A stretch of DNA of 64,000 nucleotides. Source: Sipunculus nudus. Taxonomy: Eukaryota > Annelida > Sipuncula > Golfingiida > Sipunculidae. Below the pieces are notes generated by a model that saw nothing but the letters and a program-made list of their open reading frames with translations, was not told where the DNA came from and made no database searches. Positions 24,452 to 36,760 of the stretch are shown here, piece by piece (the first letter of the stretch is position 1; each line of letters opens with the position of its first letter). Made by a program: the position numbers and the translations under genes. The DNA lies in assembly GCA_026874595.1 (NCBI GenBank), contig CM049308.1, positions 16,058,001 through 16,122,000 of the forward strand, given 5' to 3'.

Positions 24452-26308
24452 GTGGTGAGATGCTGTGGCAAGCTATAGCGATCACCCTTTGTCCTGCGTC
24501 CGTCTAGCTGTCTTGCCGTCCGTCTGTCCGTCCGTTAATCAGGCACAAATCGTAACCGCTGGTCCTAAAATCTTTTCACTTTACGTCCAGAGAGGTCCAT
24601 AAAAAATCTCCTTGGAAACCTGAAATTAGGTCTCTGTTACCCATATTCTTCCAGCTATGGGGCTCCGAAGTACCCCCCAGAATAATGGAAAATTTGATAA
24701 AAAAAACTTCAAGTATCTGAACAACTAATGCATTGATCACAATGATTCTTTGCATGAATATTGATCATGGAGTGTTTCATCAGTTTCTACAGACTGGTGG
24801 CGCCACCTGGATTTTTTTTCGATTTTTATAATTTTGTCTCTATTTTTGAGACGTTAAAAGATGCCTCCATTTGTTAACAGGGCACAAATCTTAACGACTG
24901 GACCTAGAATCATCTTTTACGACATGCAGGGAGGCCCATTAAAAGTCTCCTTGGAAACCCGGAATTAGGTCTCTGTTACCCATAACCTCTGAGCTATGGG
25001 GCTTTAAAGTACCCCCATGAACAACTAAAAATTTGATACAAAAGCTCTAGTATCTCAACAAATAGTTCATTGATTACCATGATTCTTTGCATGCATATTC
25101 ATCAAGGAGTGTGTCATCAGTTCTTGCTGATTGGTACCGCCACCTAAATTTTTTAGATTTTTTATGATTTTTTTCTCTATTTTTGAGACCTTAAAAGATG
25201 CGGTCAACTGTTAACAGGGCACATTGGACCTAGAACCTTCTATCTTGACAAAATTTAATACAAAGCTCAATTATCTGAACAACTAATGCATTGATCACCA
25301 TGATTCTTTGCATGCATATTGATCATGGAGTGTTCATCAATTCCTGCAGACCGGTGGTGCCACCAGTATTTTTTTTTTATTTTTTACAATTTATTTCTCT
25401 GTTTTTGAGACTTTTAAAGATGTGGTCATCTGTTAACAGGGCACAAATCGTAACGACTGGACCTAGAATCTTCTATCTTGACATGCAGGGAGGCCCATGA
25501 AAAGTCTCCTTGGAAACCTAAAATTAAGTCTCTATTACTCATATCCCTAAAGCTACGGGGCTCAGAATTAGCGGCCAAAAATAAATTAAGAATTTGATAC
25601 AAAAGCTCAAGTATCTGAACAACTATAATGCATTGATCACCATCATTCTTTGCATGCATATTTATAATGGGGTGTTTCATCATTTCCTGCAGACTTGGGG
25701 TGCCATCTGGATTTTAAAAATTGTTAAAATTTTTTTCTATACCTTTAAAACCCTCTAAAGATGCAGTCGTCTGATAACATGGCACAAATCATAACCACTG
25801 TACCTATAATCTTCTAACTATACATCCGGGGGGGGGGGGGTCCAAGAAAAGTCTTCTTTGAAACCTGAAATAAGATCTCTGTTATCCATATTCTCCAAGC
25901 TATGGGGCTTAAAACACCCCCCCCTCCCCAGAATAATTGAAAATTTGGTACCAAAACAAAGCACAAATCATAACCATTAGATCTAGAATCTTCTTACTTA
26001 ACATCCTGAGAGTTTCTCAAATAAGTTCTCCTCAGAAACCTAAAATTAGGTCACTGTGACCTATATTCGCTGTTTTACAGTCCATGTTTGAGCACCCCGA
26101 AAAAAAAATGCAAGTTACACACACATTGTCAGATTCCTCAGGAACGGCTGGGTGGATTGTCAAATTTGATGTGCTTATGGGTATTGATGAACTTAAGCTA
26201 ATATGCATGAACTATGATGCCACCTACATTATCTAAATTAGTTGCCTGTGCAAGGACATATTGTCAACATGTAGGTCGGCTGAGCGTCATGACCCATGGG
26301 TCACTTGT
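24452..26308 (-). mobile_element. Element with internal 335-bp repeats, copy A
   Basis: Copy A is inverted relative to copies B and C. Its defining end (right side here) is the complement of ACAAGTGACCCATGGGTCAT, containing the perfect palindrome TGACCCATGGGTCA (26290-26303). Inside, units of about 335 bp repeat, each with a GGTGGCGCCACC-like word, ATGATTCTTTGCATG, AAATTTGATACAAAAGCTC and GGGGGTACTTC-like blocks (phrase positions about 24697, 25033, 25264 and 25596). Unit 3 is shortened. The far end, near the CCGTCCGTCTGTCCGTCCGT word (24514-24540), is decayed. No coding capacity is seen. Confidence 0.75.
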
Positions 26309-26332
26309 CTAAGTATATGTAAGGCCAAAATT

Positions 26333-26612
26333 AAATAAAAGGTATGGTTCCCGCGTCAATTTTAACAACCCACATCAAACATTTTGATTTTGATTTTCAC
26401 CTTTCAAGAAGATAAAATAATACAATTTTGATACGATTTCCTTTGTTATGTAGTGCTTTTACCTGTTTAGCAAAAACACCCTGAAATTTTATACTTTTCC
26501 ATGGTCATATGACATTTTTTATCGAAACATACAAAAGAGGTCGAAATAAAATACCGCCCGCCCGCAGTGATTTCTGGAAAAAAAGTTCCTGAGAACCATA
26601 CCTTTTTATTTT
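26333..26612. mobile_element. 280-bp MITE with AAAAGGTATGGTTC ends
   Basis: The left end AAATAAAAGGTATGGTTC is matched by GAACCATACCTTTTTATTT at the right. The interior is non-coding. It lies 25 bp from element A. AT-rich flanks hide any target duplication. Confidence 0.65.
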
Positions 26613-27939
26613 ATTTTATTTTTTTTTTTGCCTAAACAGTAAACTTAATAGTTAGATGTGAACACACAAAATGTAAAATGTAAAATATATGCCTGTAGAC
26701 ATTTTTTTAATTCATATATGTTTTTACACATTCAAACATTTGATATTCAAACCCTGATGGTTCTAACCACACCAGCGGCGTAGGTAGGCTATAAATTTAG
26801 TTAAAAGGATGATGTACTCTAAGCAAATACATGTGGTAAAAATCGTGTCAAGTTAAATAACATAAACATGGGTGTTTTGTGGAAAGGACTTCACAAATAA
26901 GTAGTATTATGTAAGCATGTGCATATGAAATGTATACAGATGTTGTTTCCGTGAAATATAACAAATTTTTATTTTAAGTTGAGATTACTATAGTCAGTGC
27001 CTAACTGGAAGAGGTTAGTTTTCTGTAGAAACCTTCTCTGGCGGGAAAATGCTTAATCACGAGTATGCGTAAAACTACCATTTCTGTATATGCGGTCTCT
27101 GACTGTTTCCTATAATTGTGTGTCTGAAAACAAAATTTGAAGAAATCAGTCGATATAAGATATGCTTGATTTCCAAACTATTCAAAAAACCTCGAGCAAA
27201 CTTGCCCTGTATTTCTTTAAAGAAACCCGGGACTGCTCCAGATACTTTCCCATGCATGCACCTACCATAAAAGACTAAATTTTCTTATACTGTTAAATTA
27301 CGTTTGTTAGCTTGCATGTATGTAGTCTGATAAAAGTGAATCGTTACAAGTGTAATATGGGTAGTTAGTGTAATATCCATACTAAGCGTAATAAACAGTA
27401 AAATTGTAAAATGCCTAATTAGTGTAACGTGTAAAAAGTGCAACATTTGAAATACGAATAAATATCTAAAATTATAATAAGGAAAAATATAAAAATTGAT
27501 CGCCTTAGGGCTAAATATCTATACCCACATCAAAAACACAGCATATATATCATAGAAAGATGGCTCTATGCAGTGAATATTAATGACGACACGCACTTCC
27601 GCTTTTAAGATTTGTACGTAAGGTCTGGCTGATATAGGAGAAAGTAATTAGAGTAGTCGGATAAAGCTTACTGAAACAAAGAAAGTTCACCACAGGTGCA
27701 GATATAACAAATGATTTCCTATGTAGGGGTCGTTCGGTGCAGGCTGTTGAGGAGTGGCGGGATAAATTGCCACATATCACTGTACGTTGACGCACGAGGC
27801 GTGCTTGAATTTTTATTGATTGAAAATAAGCGTGCCATGATAGTTTTACTAATCGTATGTGGAGTTTGAATTTTATGTTAAGAACTATCTAGAATGACGT
27901 TACCATAACCTTCGCCACATTGACGCGGGAGGCTTACAG
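26613..27939. other. No gene seen
   Basis: AT-rich. Around 27340-27445 the word AGTGTAAT and variants recur five or so times, a loose tandem repeat. A lone dispersed-repeat edge (CACCAGCGGCGTAGGT) is at 26770-26785. Confidence 0.5.
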
Positions 27940-27940
27940 G

Positions 27941-28022
27941 AGAACTAGAACGGCACTCAGTAAAGCGCATACCTTAGCCAAGGAAAAGCAAATCTTCTTC
28001 TCCGCCATTTTTAAAATAAGGA
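27941..28022 (+). repeat. Dispersed repeat end, copy 2
   Basis: AACTAGAACGGCACTCAGTA, AGCGCATA and TTCTCCGCCAT match 16838-16905 in order, with 26 bp more between them. Confidence 0.6.
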
Positions 28023-28383
28023 TTAAAGCCTGGGTTTACTGGTTTCATTCTATCTCCAGGCCATATTCCGTTTCTTCCACAACGCTTCGTAGAAATCAGT
28101 TCGTGTGATCTTCCTATAAAAATCAAACGAAAGGACAAGGATGAGAACACAACCTACTTGTAATAACATAGTATAAAAATACAGATGTTGACTTGCATGC
28201 GCAACAGGAAATGCACGCTTTTGTTAATATATAGATACATATAGGTATTAGCAAATATTCCCCTCTGTACATTTCTTCGTGTGCAGTGAAATCATGCATG
28301 AATAATTTATACAATATAAGGAAAAGGTTAAACGCATTTGTCAAATACGAATTCAAATGGTAAAGGCTAGCTACGGTGAAAAT

Positions 28384-28456
28384 TCACCTCCCTTCAGCTG
28401 AAACTCGAACTTACGATCTCCCGGCTAAGATGCTCTATCCTAGACCACAGATAAAT
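28384..28456 (-). repeat. tRNA-like sequence (SINE head or tRNA pseudogene)
   Basis: On the minus strand, TGTGGTCTAGGATAGAGC gives a D arm and A box (TGGTCTAGGAT). About 30 nt later AAGTTCGAGTTTC gives a T arm with a good B box (GTTCGAGTTTC). The anticodon arm pairs only loosely and no clear acceptor stem closes, so a functional tRNA is unlikely. Confidence 0.5.
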
Positions 28457-28462
28457 TTGTGT

Positions 28463-28837
28463 AAATTACTGTTCATGCATGCACCAATTTCGATAGATGG
28501 CGTCTTATTCCATAATTTGTCTTTCGCATTTTTTTTACGAATTTGAAATTCTCTCAGAAAAAACACCAAACATTGTAAACTATGTAAATAAAATCCATAA
28601 AATGACTTCTTAGAGATCCGTTTTTATTTATATTATTTATCGATGTTACTAGAATGTACCAAAATAAGACCACGGTCACTCACTTAATCAGTGCTATATC
28701 TCCATTACACATATAGCTTTTATTCTGTAAATGAATCATAATTATATATTAATGAATCAATTAAAGGAAATCAGGGGATTTTGGTTTATTAACCCTGACC
28801 ATCTGGTCCGGAGAACAACAATCAGCATAACAAAAAA
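28463..28837. other. No gene seen
   Basis: AT-rich spacer between the tRNA-like sequence and the next minisatellite. Confidence 0.5.
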
Positions 28838-29266
28838 CTTCTTGATCAATGTACATGGGCATGCATTCTTGATTCAATGTCCATGGGCACTTCTTGATTC
28901 AATGTGGGTACTTCTTGAGTCAATGTACATGGGGAATCTTGATTCAATGTATACATGGGCATTCTTTATTCTATTTACACGGGCATTCTCGATTCAATGC
29001 TCATTGGCACTTCTTGATTCAATGTTCATTGGCACTTCTTGATTCAATGTACATGAGCACTTGCTTCATTGGTTATGGGCACTTCTTGATTCAATGTTCA
29101 TGGGCACTTCTTGACTCATTGTTCATCGGCACTTCTTGATTCTATATTCATGGGCACTTCTGATGCAATGTACTTGGGCACTTCTTGATGCAATGTACAT
29201 GGTCACATCTTGATTCAATGTACATGGGCATTCTTACTTCATTGTACATGGGCACTTCTTGATTCA

Positions 29267-29272
<6 letters not shown>
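28838..29272 (+). repeat. 25-bp minisatellite, about 17 units
   Basis: Units of GGGCACTTCTTGATTCAATG plus TACAT, about 25 bp, with variants (GTTCAT for GTACAT). The array runs straight into a TA microsatellite. Confidence 0.92.
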
Positions 29273-29315
<43 letters not shown>

Positions 29316-29358
29316 TATACGTATATACACACATATATATATATATGTTTATACGTAT

Positions 29359-29425
<67 letters not shown>
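29269..29425. repeat. TA microsatellites with GTTTATACGTATA spacers
   Basis: TA runs at 29269-29312, 29333-29346 and 29370-29425 are separated by two copies of GTTTATACGTATACACACA-like spacers, so a larger unit was duplicated. Confidence 0.93.
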
Positions 29426-29427
<2 letters not shown>

Positions 29428-29779
29428 ACATTTGCTGTATTTATGCAGTAATTTTCATTTTCACTATTTTGCAAATGCGAATACCAAATATTGATGTCGC
29501 AAAGACATACCACCTAAACACTAATGTGTACTATTGTGAACCCAATATGTAAAGCCGTTCATTTAAATCAACTGTAGCACGTGCAATTTTGTACGTTTAT
29601 AATTCAAGAATTCCCGATATTTGTATGTCTATATGTATCTCTTAATGGGGAAATCACCTTTAATTTTTTTAAACAAAAAGATATGTACAGACAGAAATTT
29701 GAAAAAAATAGCATGTAAATGATAAAAGCAAGTCTACATTTAGTTACGTTGTTTTTGTCTTAAGCGTGTTTGTTCGTGT
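29426..29779. other. No gene seen
   Basis: AT-rich, nothing recognised. Confidence 0.5.
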
Positions 29780-29985
29780 AATTTTATCACGATCACACAC
29801 ACGTGATTAAGCGTGTGTGCGGGACACTGAACGTGAAGGGGAGAAAGTGTCTTTTGATGGGTGTGGGGATGCGTGTTCAGGTGCGGGCGTGCTCGTCTGT
29901 GTATGAGTTGCGAGGGTGGTATTCATGGGTATTTGAGGGTGGGTAGATGTGGCGTTAATATTGTGTGTGTGTGTGTGTGTGCTGT
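29780..29985 (+). repeat. Strand-skewed G/T-rich tract
   Basis: About 200 bp are rich in G and T on the plus strand (GTGTGTGCGGGACACTGAAC, then GATGGGTGTGGGGATGCGTG and GAGGGTGGGTAGATGTGGCG) and end in a GT microsatellite (29963-29982). This is a degenerate GT/GGGTG-type low-complexity region with G triplets. Confidence 0.65.
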
Positions 29986-30079
29986 ATTTATTACTACAAA
30001 TGTAATCTCGCGCTGCCATTGGCCGTTTATTTCACCATAACTTCTCATATACAGAGTTTCCATTCTGTAAAACAGTAAT

Positions 30080-30500
30080 AGTCATTGACCAATATCGAGC
30101 GAAGTACCGTCTGTTCGAGTGTCAGAAGGATGTGATATAGCATGGAATGATCCACTGAGTAAGGATAAGTCCTCTGATTATCATAAAATCTAAGCGTCAG
30201 ATCTGGCCTGGCAGCTGATTTAATCCGATCTTTCTCTTCATGTCGACCTACTTATTTACCGTCGATCAGATCATTCACGGCCCGTGTCTTCGTTTCAGCT
30301 CGGCGGAGACATTAATGATCTGGTATTTGTATGGAGAAATCCCACGTCGGTGAAGCGTTCCCTTACTGGATTCCTAGAACTCTCGAGACACAAGTGTCAG
30401 CTCACCCGGCTTTGATCCTGTTGTTGTTGTCAGGGTGACAGCAGATTAATCAGAACCGCAGAGTGCTCTCTCTTGAAGCCTCTCTCTCTGTGACTGAATA
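30080..30500. promoter_or_regulatory. Low-repeat block, candidate enhancer
   Basis: About 400 bp without simple repeats and with clustered homeodomain and E-box-like words: GGCAGCTGATTTAATCCGAT (TAATCC at 30231), GACATTAATGATCTGG (30309), and CAGCAGATTAATCAG (30440). GC content is above the neighbourhood. No open frame of note is present. A regulatory role is an inference. Confidence 0.3.
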
Positions 30501-31233
30501 TTTTATTAAAATGATGTAAATTTATACAAGCCTCTAATTTGCAAATTACTTCATTTTTATGCAGAATTCAGAATGGTATAAATTGCATTCCCAAACCTGT
30601 GTAAATGTGTAAGGTATTCTTTTATTAATACTAGTATATCAAAGTAAATAAGGATCCTATGGTTAGTATTATGATCACAAAAAATACCAATTAGTCACGA
30701 CATTATTCCTCTTTAAGGGTAACCAGTTACCATTACTACGGATTTTCTTATCGTTAAGATTACAAAATTACCTTTGCATTCGCAGTCATTGGTGGATTTA
30801 ATGTGGCAATACATATATGTTAAGGGAAAGGTGGTCATACAGTTATTATGAGTTGCGTTTTACTACTGGCCACGCATATTATCAAACGGTTACGCAGTCC
30901 ACGCCCGATGCATTATAATTTCTGGTCCATATCGCTGCCGGTTAAGATCTTAGTATCCTAACACTACTTTGGTTCACTTTTGATTATATTAAATTAGAGG
31001 CTGTATTGTTGCTTGAACGATTTTAAATTCTTAAAACAAAATTTTCATTCAAACAAAAACCGCAATTATCTCACCTCCGGCAATAAGTATATTGATTCAA
31101 AAACAACATCTTATGATGCATGAAAATATCCTTAGGCATTTTTAAATTATGTATATAAGCTTTCCTTCTTTAATTTTAATTGAAATTTGAAAAATAATTT
31201 TTTTTGTTTGTTAAAAATTACCTGTTACTGACT
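30501..31233. other. No gene seen
   Basis: AT-rich with no recognised repeat or gene. Confidence 0.5.
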
Positions 31234-31828
31234 GGTTTGAGAAAAATGAAAAAAAAATGTCTAGGAAGACCAATTTTGTAGAACAGGTATCAGGTATTTC
31301 AGTGTAATGTAAAGTGACAGTTATATATCCATCTTATTATTTGATATGCTTCCTTCATTTTGGACTACTCTTAATCATTTAAAATGTATAAAAAATGATT
31401 TTAATGCCAACTTTCAAGTCTGTAAGTGTCAAACCAAGTTTATGTATTATGCCAGGGCGTGACCTGAAAAAGACAAAAGAAAAAAAAACAGAAAAATAAT
31501 CATGTTAGATTACATATTCGAAACTTGCAAAATGTGTAAGCTTTGATTCATGAGATATATCCCACCTGGAGGTGATGTAGGCTAATTGAAAGAAATTCTG
31601 GTTTGAGAAAAATAAAAAAAAAAGTCTAGGAAGACCAATTTTGTCCAATAGGTATCAGGTATCTCAGTGTAATGTAAAGTGACAGTTATATAACATGCAT
31701 CCATCTTATTATTTGATATGCTTCCTTCATCTTGAATTACTCTTAACCATTTAAAATGTATAAAAAGCGATTTTTAACCAACTTTCAAGTCTGTAAGTGC
31801 CAAATGAAGTTTATTTATTATGCCAGGG
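31234..31828 (+). repeat. Direct duplication of about 229 bp, offset 366 bp
   Basis: 31234-31462 and 31600-31828 share GGTTTGAGAAAAAT, GTCTAGGAAGACCAATTTTG, GGTATCAGGTAT, and ATTATTTGATATGCTTCCTT, ending at ATTATGCCAGGGCGTG. They differ by scattered substitutions and a few bases of indel. The spacer (31463-31599) is unrelated. Confidence 0.9.
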
Positions 31829-32394
31829 CGTGTCCATTAGTAATTATACGTCAACTGGCTACCCTGATTTGCTCTAATTACAGATCCACATATAGGGCCC
31901 GCCTCAGCTGGATAGCAGCACTCAGGCTCAAAGACCTGCTACTGAAGGTCACAATCCAGGATGTCAATCAAGTCTTAGCTTGCAGCACTTAGCCAATCAG
32001 AGATTAAAGAATGCGATTGTTCTCTTTGGACATACATGTGGGTTTATTCACACCCCACATGGATTTGACAGGGCATTTAAAGCTACTTTCCTCATTGATG
32101 AACTATGATGTCAATTACCTATTTTGGGGACAGGGCAGGTATAACAATGAACTAGAAAATAGAGAGCCGACAAGCGGCTACAATTATCCGCCGAATCATA
32201 GACGCATGGATAAAGCGAGGCATGGAATGTCTCGGGACGTGACAGCCTCCACATTTGTTGCATCAGAGATGTCCAAGTATCCTAAACCTATTGTAGTTGG
32301 TGCCGCCAGTCTTATATACAAGATAAGGCAATCTGAGATCTGTGAACATGTAAAATTCGCTGATACGCCAAACCACTCCTGAAATAAATACTGA
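31829..32394. other. No gene seen
   Basis: GC slightly higher than neighbours. The 123-codon open frame on the plus strand (32011-32382) runs into dispersed-repeat sequence (GTTGGTGCCGCCAG at 32297) and has no recognised domain. Confidence 0.5.
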
Positions 32395-34030
32395 ACAAGG
32401 CCTACAGACCTAATGGGAACCTGTGCAATGGGATATATATAAGGTATAATGCATCCATGCTAGACCATTTTCAAGTACATGTGTGACATGTATATATGTA
32501 CAAACATCTCTGCTGAATTATGTTATGGATATACACAACACAAAAATGATTGGAAGTGGCACCACAAGGCATGGGTTTCGAGAAAGCCATCAAAGATGTA
32601 TGGACATGAAAACTTTCATGACAGATACTTCAAGCCACTGTTAGGCTATGTGCACAGATGCATGAAACAACTGAAAAACCGATAGTCGACAAGCGACAGC
32701 GTGTCTCCGCTGAAGTCAGAGTGGTACGGGTGAAGTGACGGATGGATTGAGCGGTATGTCACACCACTGCTGAATATAGTTCAAACAGTTTAAAACTCTG
32801 AGAAAAGGGCATTTATTTATTCAACGAAAACACCTGCCGTCACCTGTCGGGTCCATTAAACACTTTCCAAGATGGATGAACATGCCAAATTTCAGACCAA
32901 TACCTGGACCCACTCCTGAGATATGAGCAATTTCCACCCAAAGCATAAGTACGGATGGACGCCACGGGAAAATTATTGTAGATGGTGCCACATGTCTTGG
33001 GTACAAGATGGAGGAGTCCAAGATCTATAAATATGCAAAATTTCAGGCCAATACTTCTACTCCCTCCTGAGAAAAGGGCATTTATTTATTATACGAAAAC
33101 GGAAAGGTAAGTGGCGCCACCTTTCTGGTTTACGTAATAACTTTCCAACATGGATGAACATGAAAAATTTCAGACCAATATCTTGACCCACTCCTTAGAG
33201 ATAGTATGGGTTAACGTACAGACGACGGCCGACGCCACACCATCGCATACGTTCACAGGTTCGCTAAAAATGCAATTAGCCACAAAATAAGCAAAATCCG
33301 ATAGAGTTTTTCAGATAACTAAAATAGTATTGGTTAACATACAGAAGACGGACGACGCCATACCATTGCATAAGCTAACAGATTGGCTCCACATGCAGCC
33401 CTGAGGGGCATGACACGCATGAGATGACACTCGTGAGGTGATTACATGATACTCATGAGGTGATCACATGCTACCCATGAGGTTTCCACATGGTGCCCAT
33501 GAGGTGTTCACATGACACCCATGAGGTGATCACATGCCTTGTGCCTGGCTGCACTGAATGAACTCTTGACCTTTTGCAAAATCTGAAACAGTTGGCAGTT
33601 TCTCAACCTAATAATAGATAAAACACAATCTTGGCCTGTTGGTAAAACCTTTTACACATCCAGAAAGACTTTGGCTAAAATGCTTTTTTTCAAGCTGACA
33701 TATTCATAATCCTTTTTATCATAATATCTAGAATAAGAAAAGATGCAGTCCTTTTATTATTAAAGGTAAAAAGTAAACTTGAACAAAGGCCACCCAAGAA
33801 TAATTTTTGTGCAATGTTACAGAAGTTATAATTGAAACAACAATTTTGTAGAAGAAGACTATTGTAGTCCTCAGTTTGAAATAGACGTAATAATAGTCAC
33901 AAGACCAACTTAAGCTTTTCACAACTCTACCAAAATCTAACAAACTTAATCTATTCTTTTATGATCGAAAGAACCATGTCTGAAAAGAGGCTGAAAGTGG
34001 CCAAAATTATGAGGTTTTTGCCACACCAAA
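32395..34030 (+). repeat. 1.6-kb dispersed repeat, copy 2
   Basis: Matches 18490-20100 in order: AGGCCTACAGACCTAATGGG (32399), GTGGCACCAC/GTGGCGCCAC subunits (32548, 33111), TCTTGACCTTTTGCAAAATC (33563), and CTTGAACAAAGGCCACCCAA (33778) to about 34020. Inside it a tandem of about five 27-bp units (CATGAGGTGATCACATG) lies at 33415-33535, absent from copy 1. GGTTAACGTACAGACGACGG occurs at 33209. Confidence 0.75.
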
Positions 34031-35730
34031 CTGTATTTCGGCGGATAGAAGTAGTAGTTCTCAAGTGCACACCATGCCCTATATTTACAGGCTAGTGGTA
34101 GGCCACGTGAACATCCAAGGCAGTATCATTCGGCCCATGTTCATTTTTCAACAGAATTAAGATTTACTACTGTTACATAACTTATTAACAACACACTTTT
34201 TAAGGTGTTTATGATTATGGTCAGTTATGTCACAATGACTGTACGTTATAGTTTCAATCATTACAATTATGCCCAACAATTTTATATACCTTTATCAATG
34301 ATTTGGTAACAGGGTATTCAAAGCATGCATATATGGTTATTAGACGTTTCTCTATGGAACAAAACAAGAGAAAACTTAACTCCTGTGCATGTTTTCTATT
34401 CTTTTGAAGAAAAGTTTAGAATAAAATCACTAAAATATATAATTAAAAAAAATCATATTCTACAATTATCAGGGTCCATATGTTATAATAATAAAAAAAA
34501 ATTATTATTATTTATTATAATCATTATCATAAATGCTATTCATGCATGTACCTGCCCATTAATATCTGGGGGATATTTATACTCAGTGAGTATTTATAGA
34601 TTGTACTTCTATTATGGTGTCAATTGACCATTGTAATTTGTCCCATTACAATTATTACGGGCCTGTGTGAGCAGTTTTGTCCCAAACCAAATGATTTGTG
34701 TTTTGCCGTGAATTGAGTGATAAAATGTTAGGCAATCTTCTTTGTCTATATACTTTCCATTTAATCCAGTCATATATTTCACTCAAGTCAGCAAGGAAGG
34801 TTGTAATATATTATAACAGAGGAAGTGATGATTTGACACTGATACGTGCAAAGATGCAGGTTGTCGGAATTTTCCTGTATTAGTTTCATCATTTGCCAGC
34901 AGAGGGGGCCTTGTGACACGCCTAAGTTGAAATGTTTCATTTCAGGCGTTAAATCATGTTATCATACACACGCACTTCCTTTCATCGAGCACTATGAAAA
35001 CGCACAATCAATTTTCACTGAAGTGTATAGGCACTAAAAAAAGGATATTTGAAGACCTTTAAAATAAATAGATGGAGGAAAATAATCCGGCATTTCAACC
35101 AGAATAAACGCAAATCCTTTCAACTATACTAGCTATTACATTATGTACAGATGTGCAAAATAATTTACCCGGGTTGTATGGTTGTGGTTTAGCTTAATTA
35201 ACTAATTTTGTTTGCAAAATAGAAAGTCCTGTCCTCACTCGTTTCACTTCTTGATTCAATCCCTAAGGTCTTAATTTCACCTGGCACTAGAGACATAATG
35301 ACAGAACTTCAGAGAAACCAGGAAAAACAACTTTTTCATTCAACAGATGGCGCCTTAAAGTGTTATACTCTGAGACCCATACCGGTAATTTCATTATTTA
35401 ATATATTATAATTATGAGCCATATATACTAGTTTGGTTTTACAAAAAGGGGCTAACTTCTACAACTGTTATCACAAACCACTGCGCTTGGACCAATCCGG
35501 TCCACAATTTTAAGCTTGACCAGACCGCTAACTCCAAAGACCGGACCGTTTATCCCTGGACCGAAACACTCAACCTAATTTTTAAGGTTTATGTTAAAAA
35601 GACTTTATAGATTTAGTTTCAACCAACAAATCTTGTTATGAACAAGGTGTAATTAACCTCACAAAGGAATACTCTTTTGCTATGTAAAATGTACTTAAAG
35701 CAATGGCAGCTGCAACAGTATATTTATATA

Positions 35731-35789
<59 letters not shown>

Positions 35790-36278
35790 ATATTATTGTT
35801 CTTTGAGTAACAGTAAAGGGTATTCTTTTTTAAACTTATGACTGAAGTGACAAGTTCAGCATTAGAATCATTGTCCCCTGTATTGCTGATACTTTTTTTT
35901 TCTGTATTACTGTGCATGTGTTTCTACACATTAAATGCATAGGCCTTTATATCCTCTATATATTTAATTTCACATTAGAATTCTAAGTTTTTAATTGTCA
36001 AATGGCTATAAACCACTACATCAACATTCAGCTTATGTCAACCCGCAGCCATCCCCGCCAAGCAAATTCTCTGATTCAGCTGCCTCCACCCAGCACTATT
36101 TGGTTTATATTCTAACCGGCATTCCCCTTAGAGAAACACAAAATATTCCACTGCTATCAAATTATTTATACAAAGATTTGATAAAAAAATTTGTCATTCA
36201 CAAATCAAATCCCGGTCTTGCCATTCACTGATACATCAAAATATTACATTTATTGTACGTTGTAGTGTTTCGAGTGCA
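34031..36278. other. No gene seen; TA microsatellite
   Basis: AT-rich. A TA run lies at about 35736-35783. At 35489-35560 GGACCAATCCGGTCC and CCGGACCGTTT form small inverted repeats, possibly a decayed transposon end. Short open frames have no domains. Confidence 0.5.
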
Positions 36279-36760
36279 GCGCCCCCTAGCGGCCTTAGAA
36301 TGCTACATGTAAGACACAAGAACCAGCAAGAAGGCGAAATTGAGGACAACTGACAGGCAGATAGACATACTGACAAAGCGACACAAAGTTGAGACAAGAT
36401 GACTTGACCAGGTTATGAAAAAGACCCAGAGAAAGAAAATTAGCTATAGTTTAAGTGATTGAGGTTTATAGGTTTGGATATATGGCAAAACATGATATGT
36501 TGTACAGGTTTCCCTGCTGCGCCCCCTTGTGGTTGAAAAATCACTTTCGAGATATTCGTACAAGACATAAAATGCATTCGTTTCAAAAGGATTCCTGCAA
36601 AACTGTGGCCTGTAGAATGCTATATCTAAGACACAAGAATCAGCTAGAAGGCGAAAAGGACAACTGACAGACAGACAGACATACAGATAAAGCGACACAA
36701 AGTTGATAACAGGATGACTGCGTTGTGAAGAAGACACAGAAGAAGAAATTAAGCCTTAGT
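36279..36760 (+). repeat. Tandem duplication of about 160 bp, offset about 314 bp
   Basis: 36293-36440 and 36606-36755 share AGAATGCTA, AAGACACAAGAA, AGAAGGCGAAA, GACAACTGACAG, and AAGCGACACAAAGTTGA. GCGCCCCCTAGCGG (36281) and GCGCCCCCTTGTGG (36519) precede them, a word seen in many dispersed repeats. Confidence 0.8.

Noticed and set aside
28384-28456. A functional tRNA gene
   Set aside because: A and B box words are good, but the anticodon and acceptor stems do not pair properly.
28838-29272. CRISPR-like array
   Set aside because: Units are contiguous 25-bp repeats without unique spacers, and the host is eukaryotic.
32011-32382. 123-codon plus-strand frame
   Set aside because: Ends inside dispersed-repeat sequence and shows no recognisable domain.
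35460-35580. GGACC/GGTCC inverted words as a transposon
   Set aside because: Too short and irregular to define ends or a target duplication.
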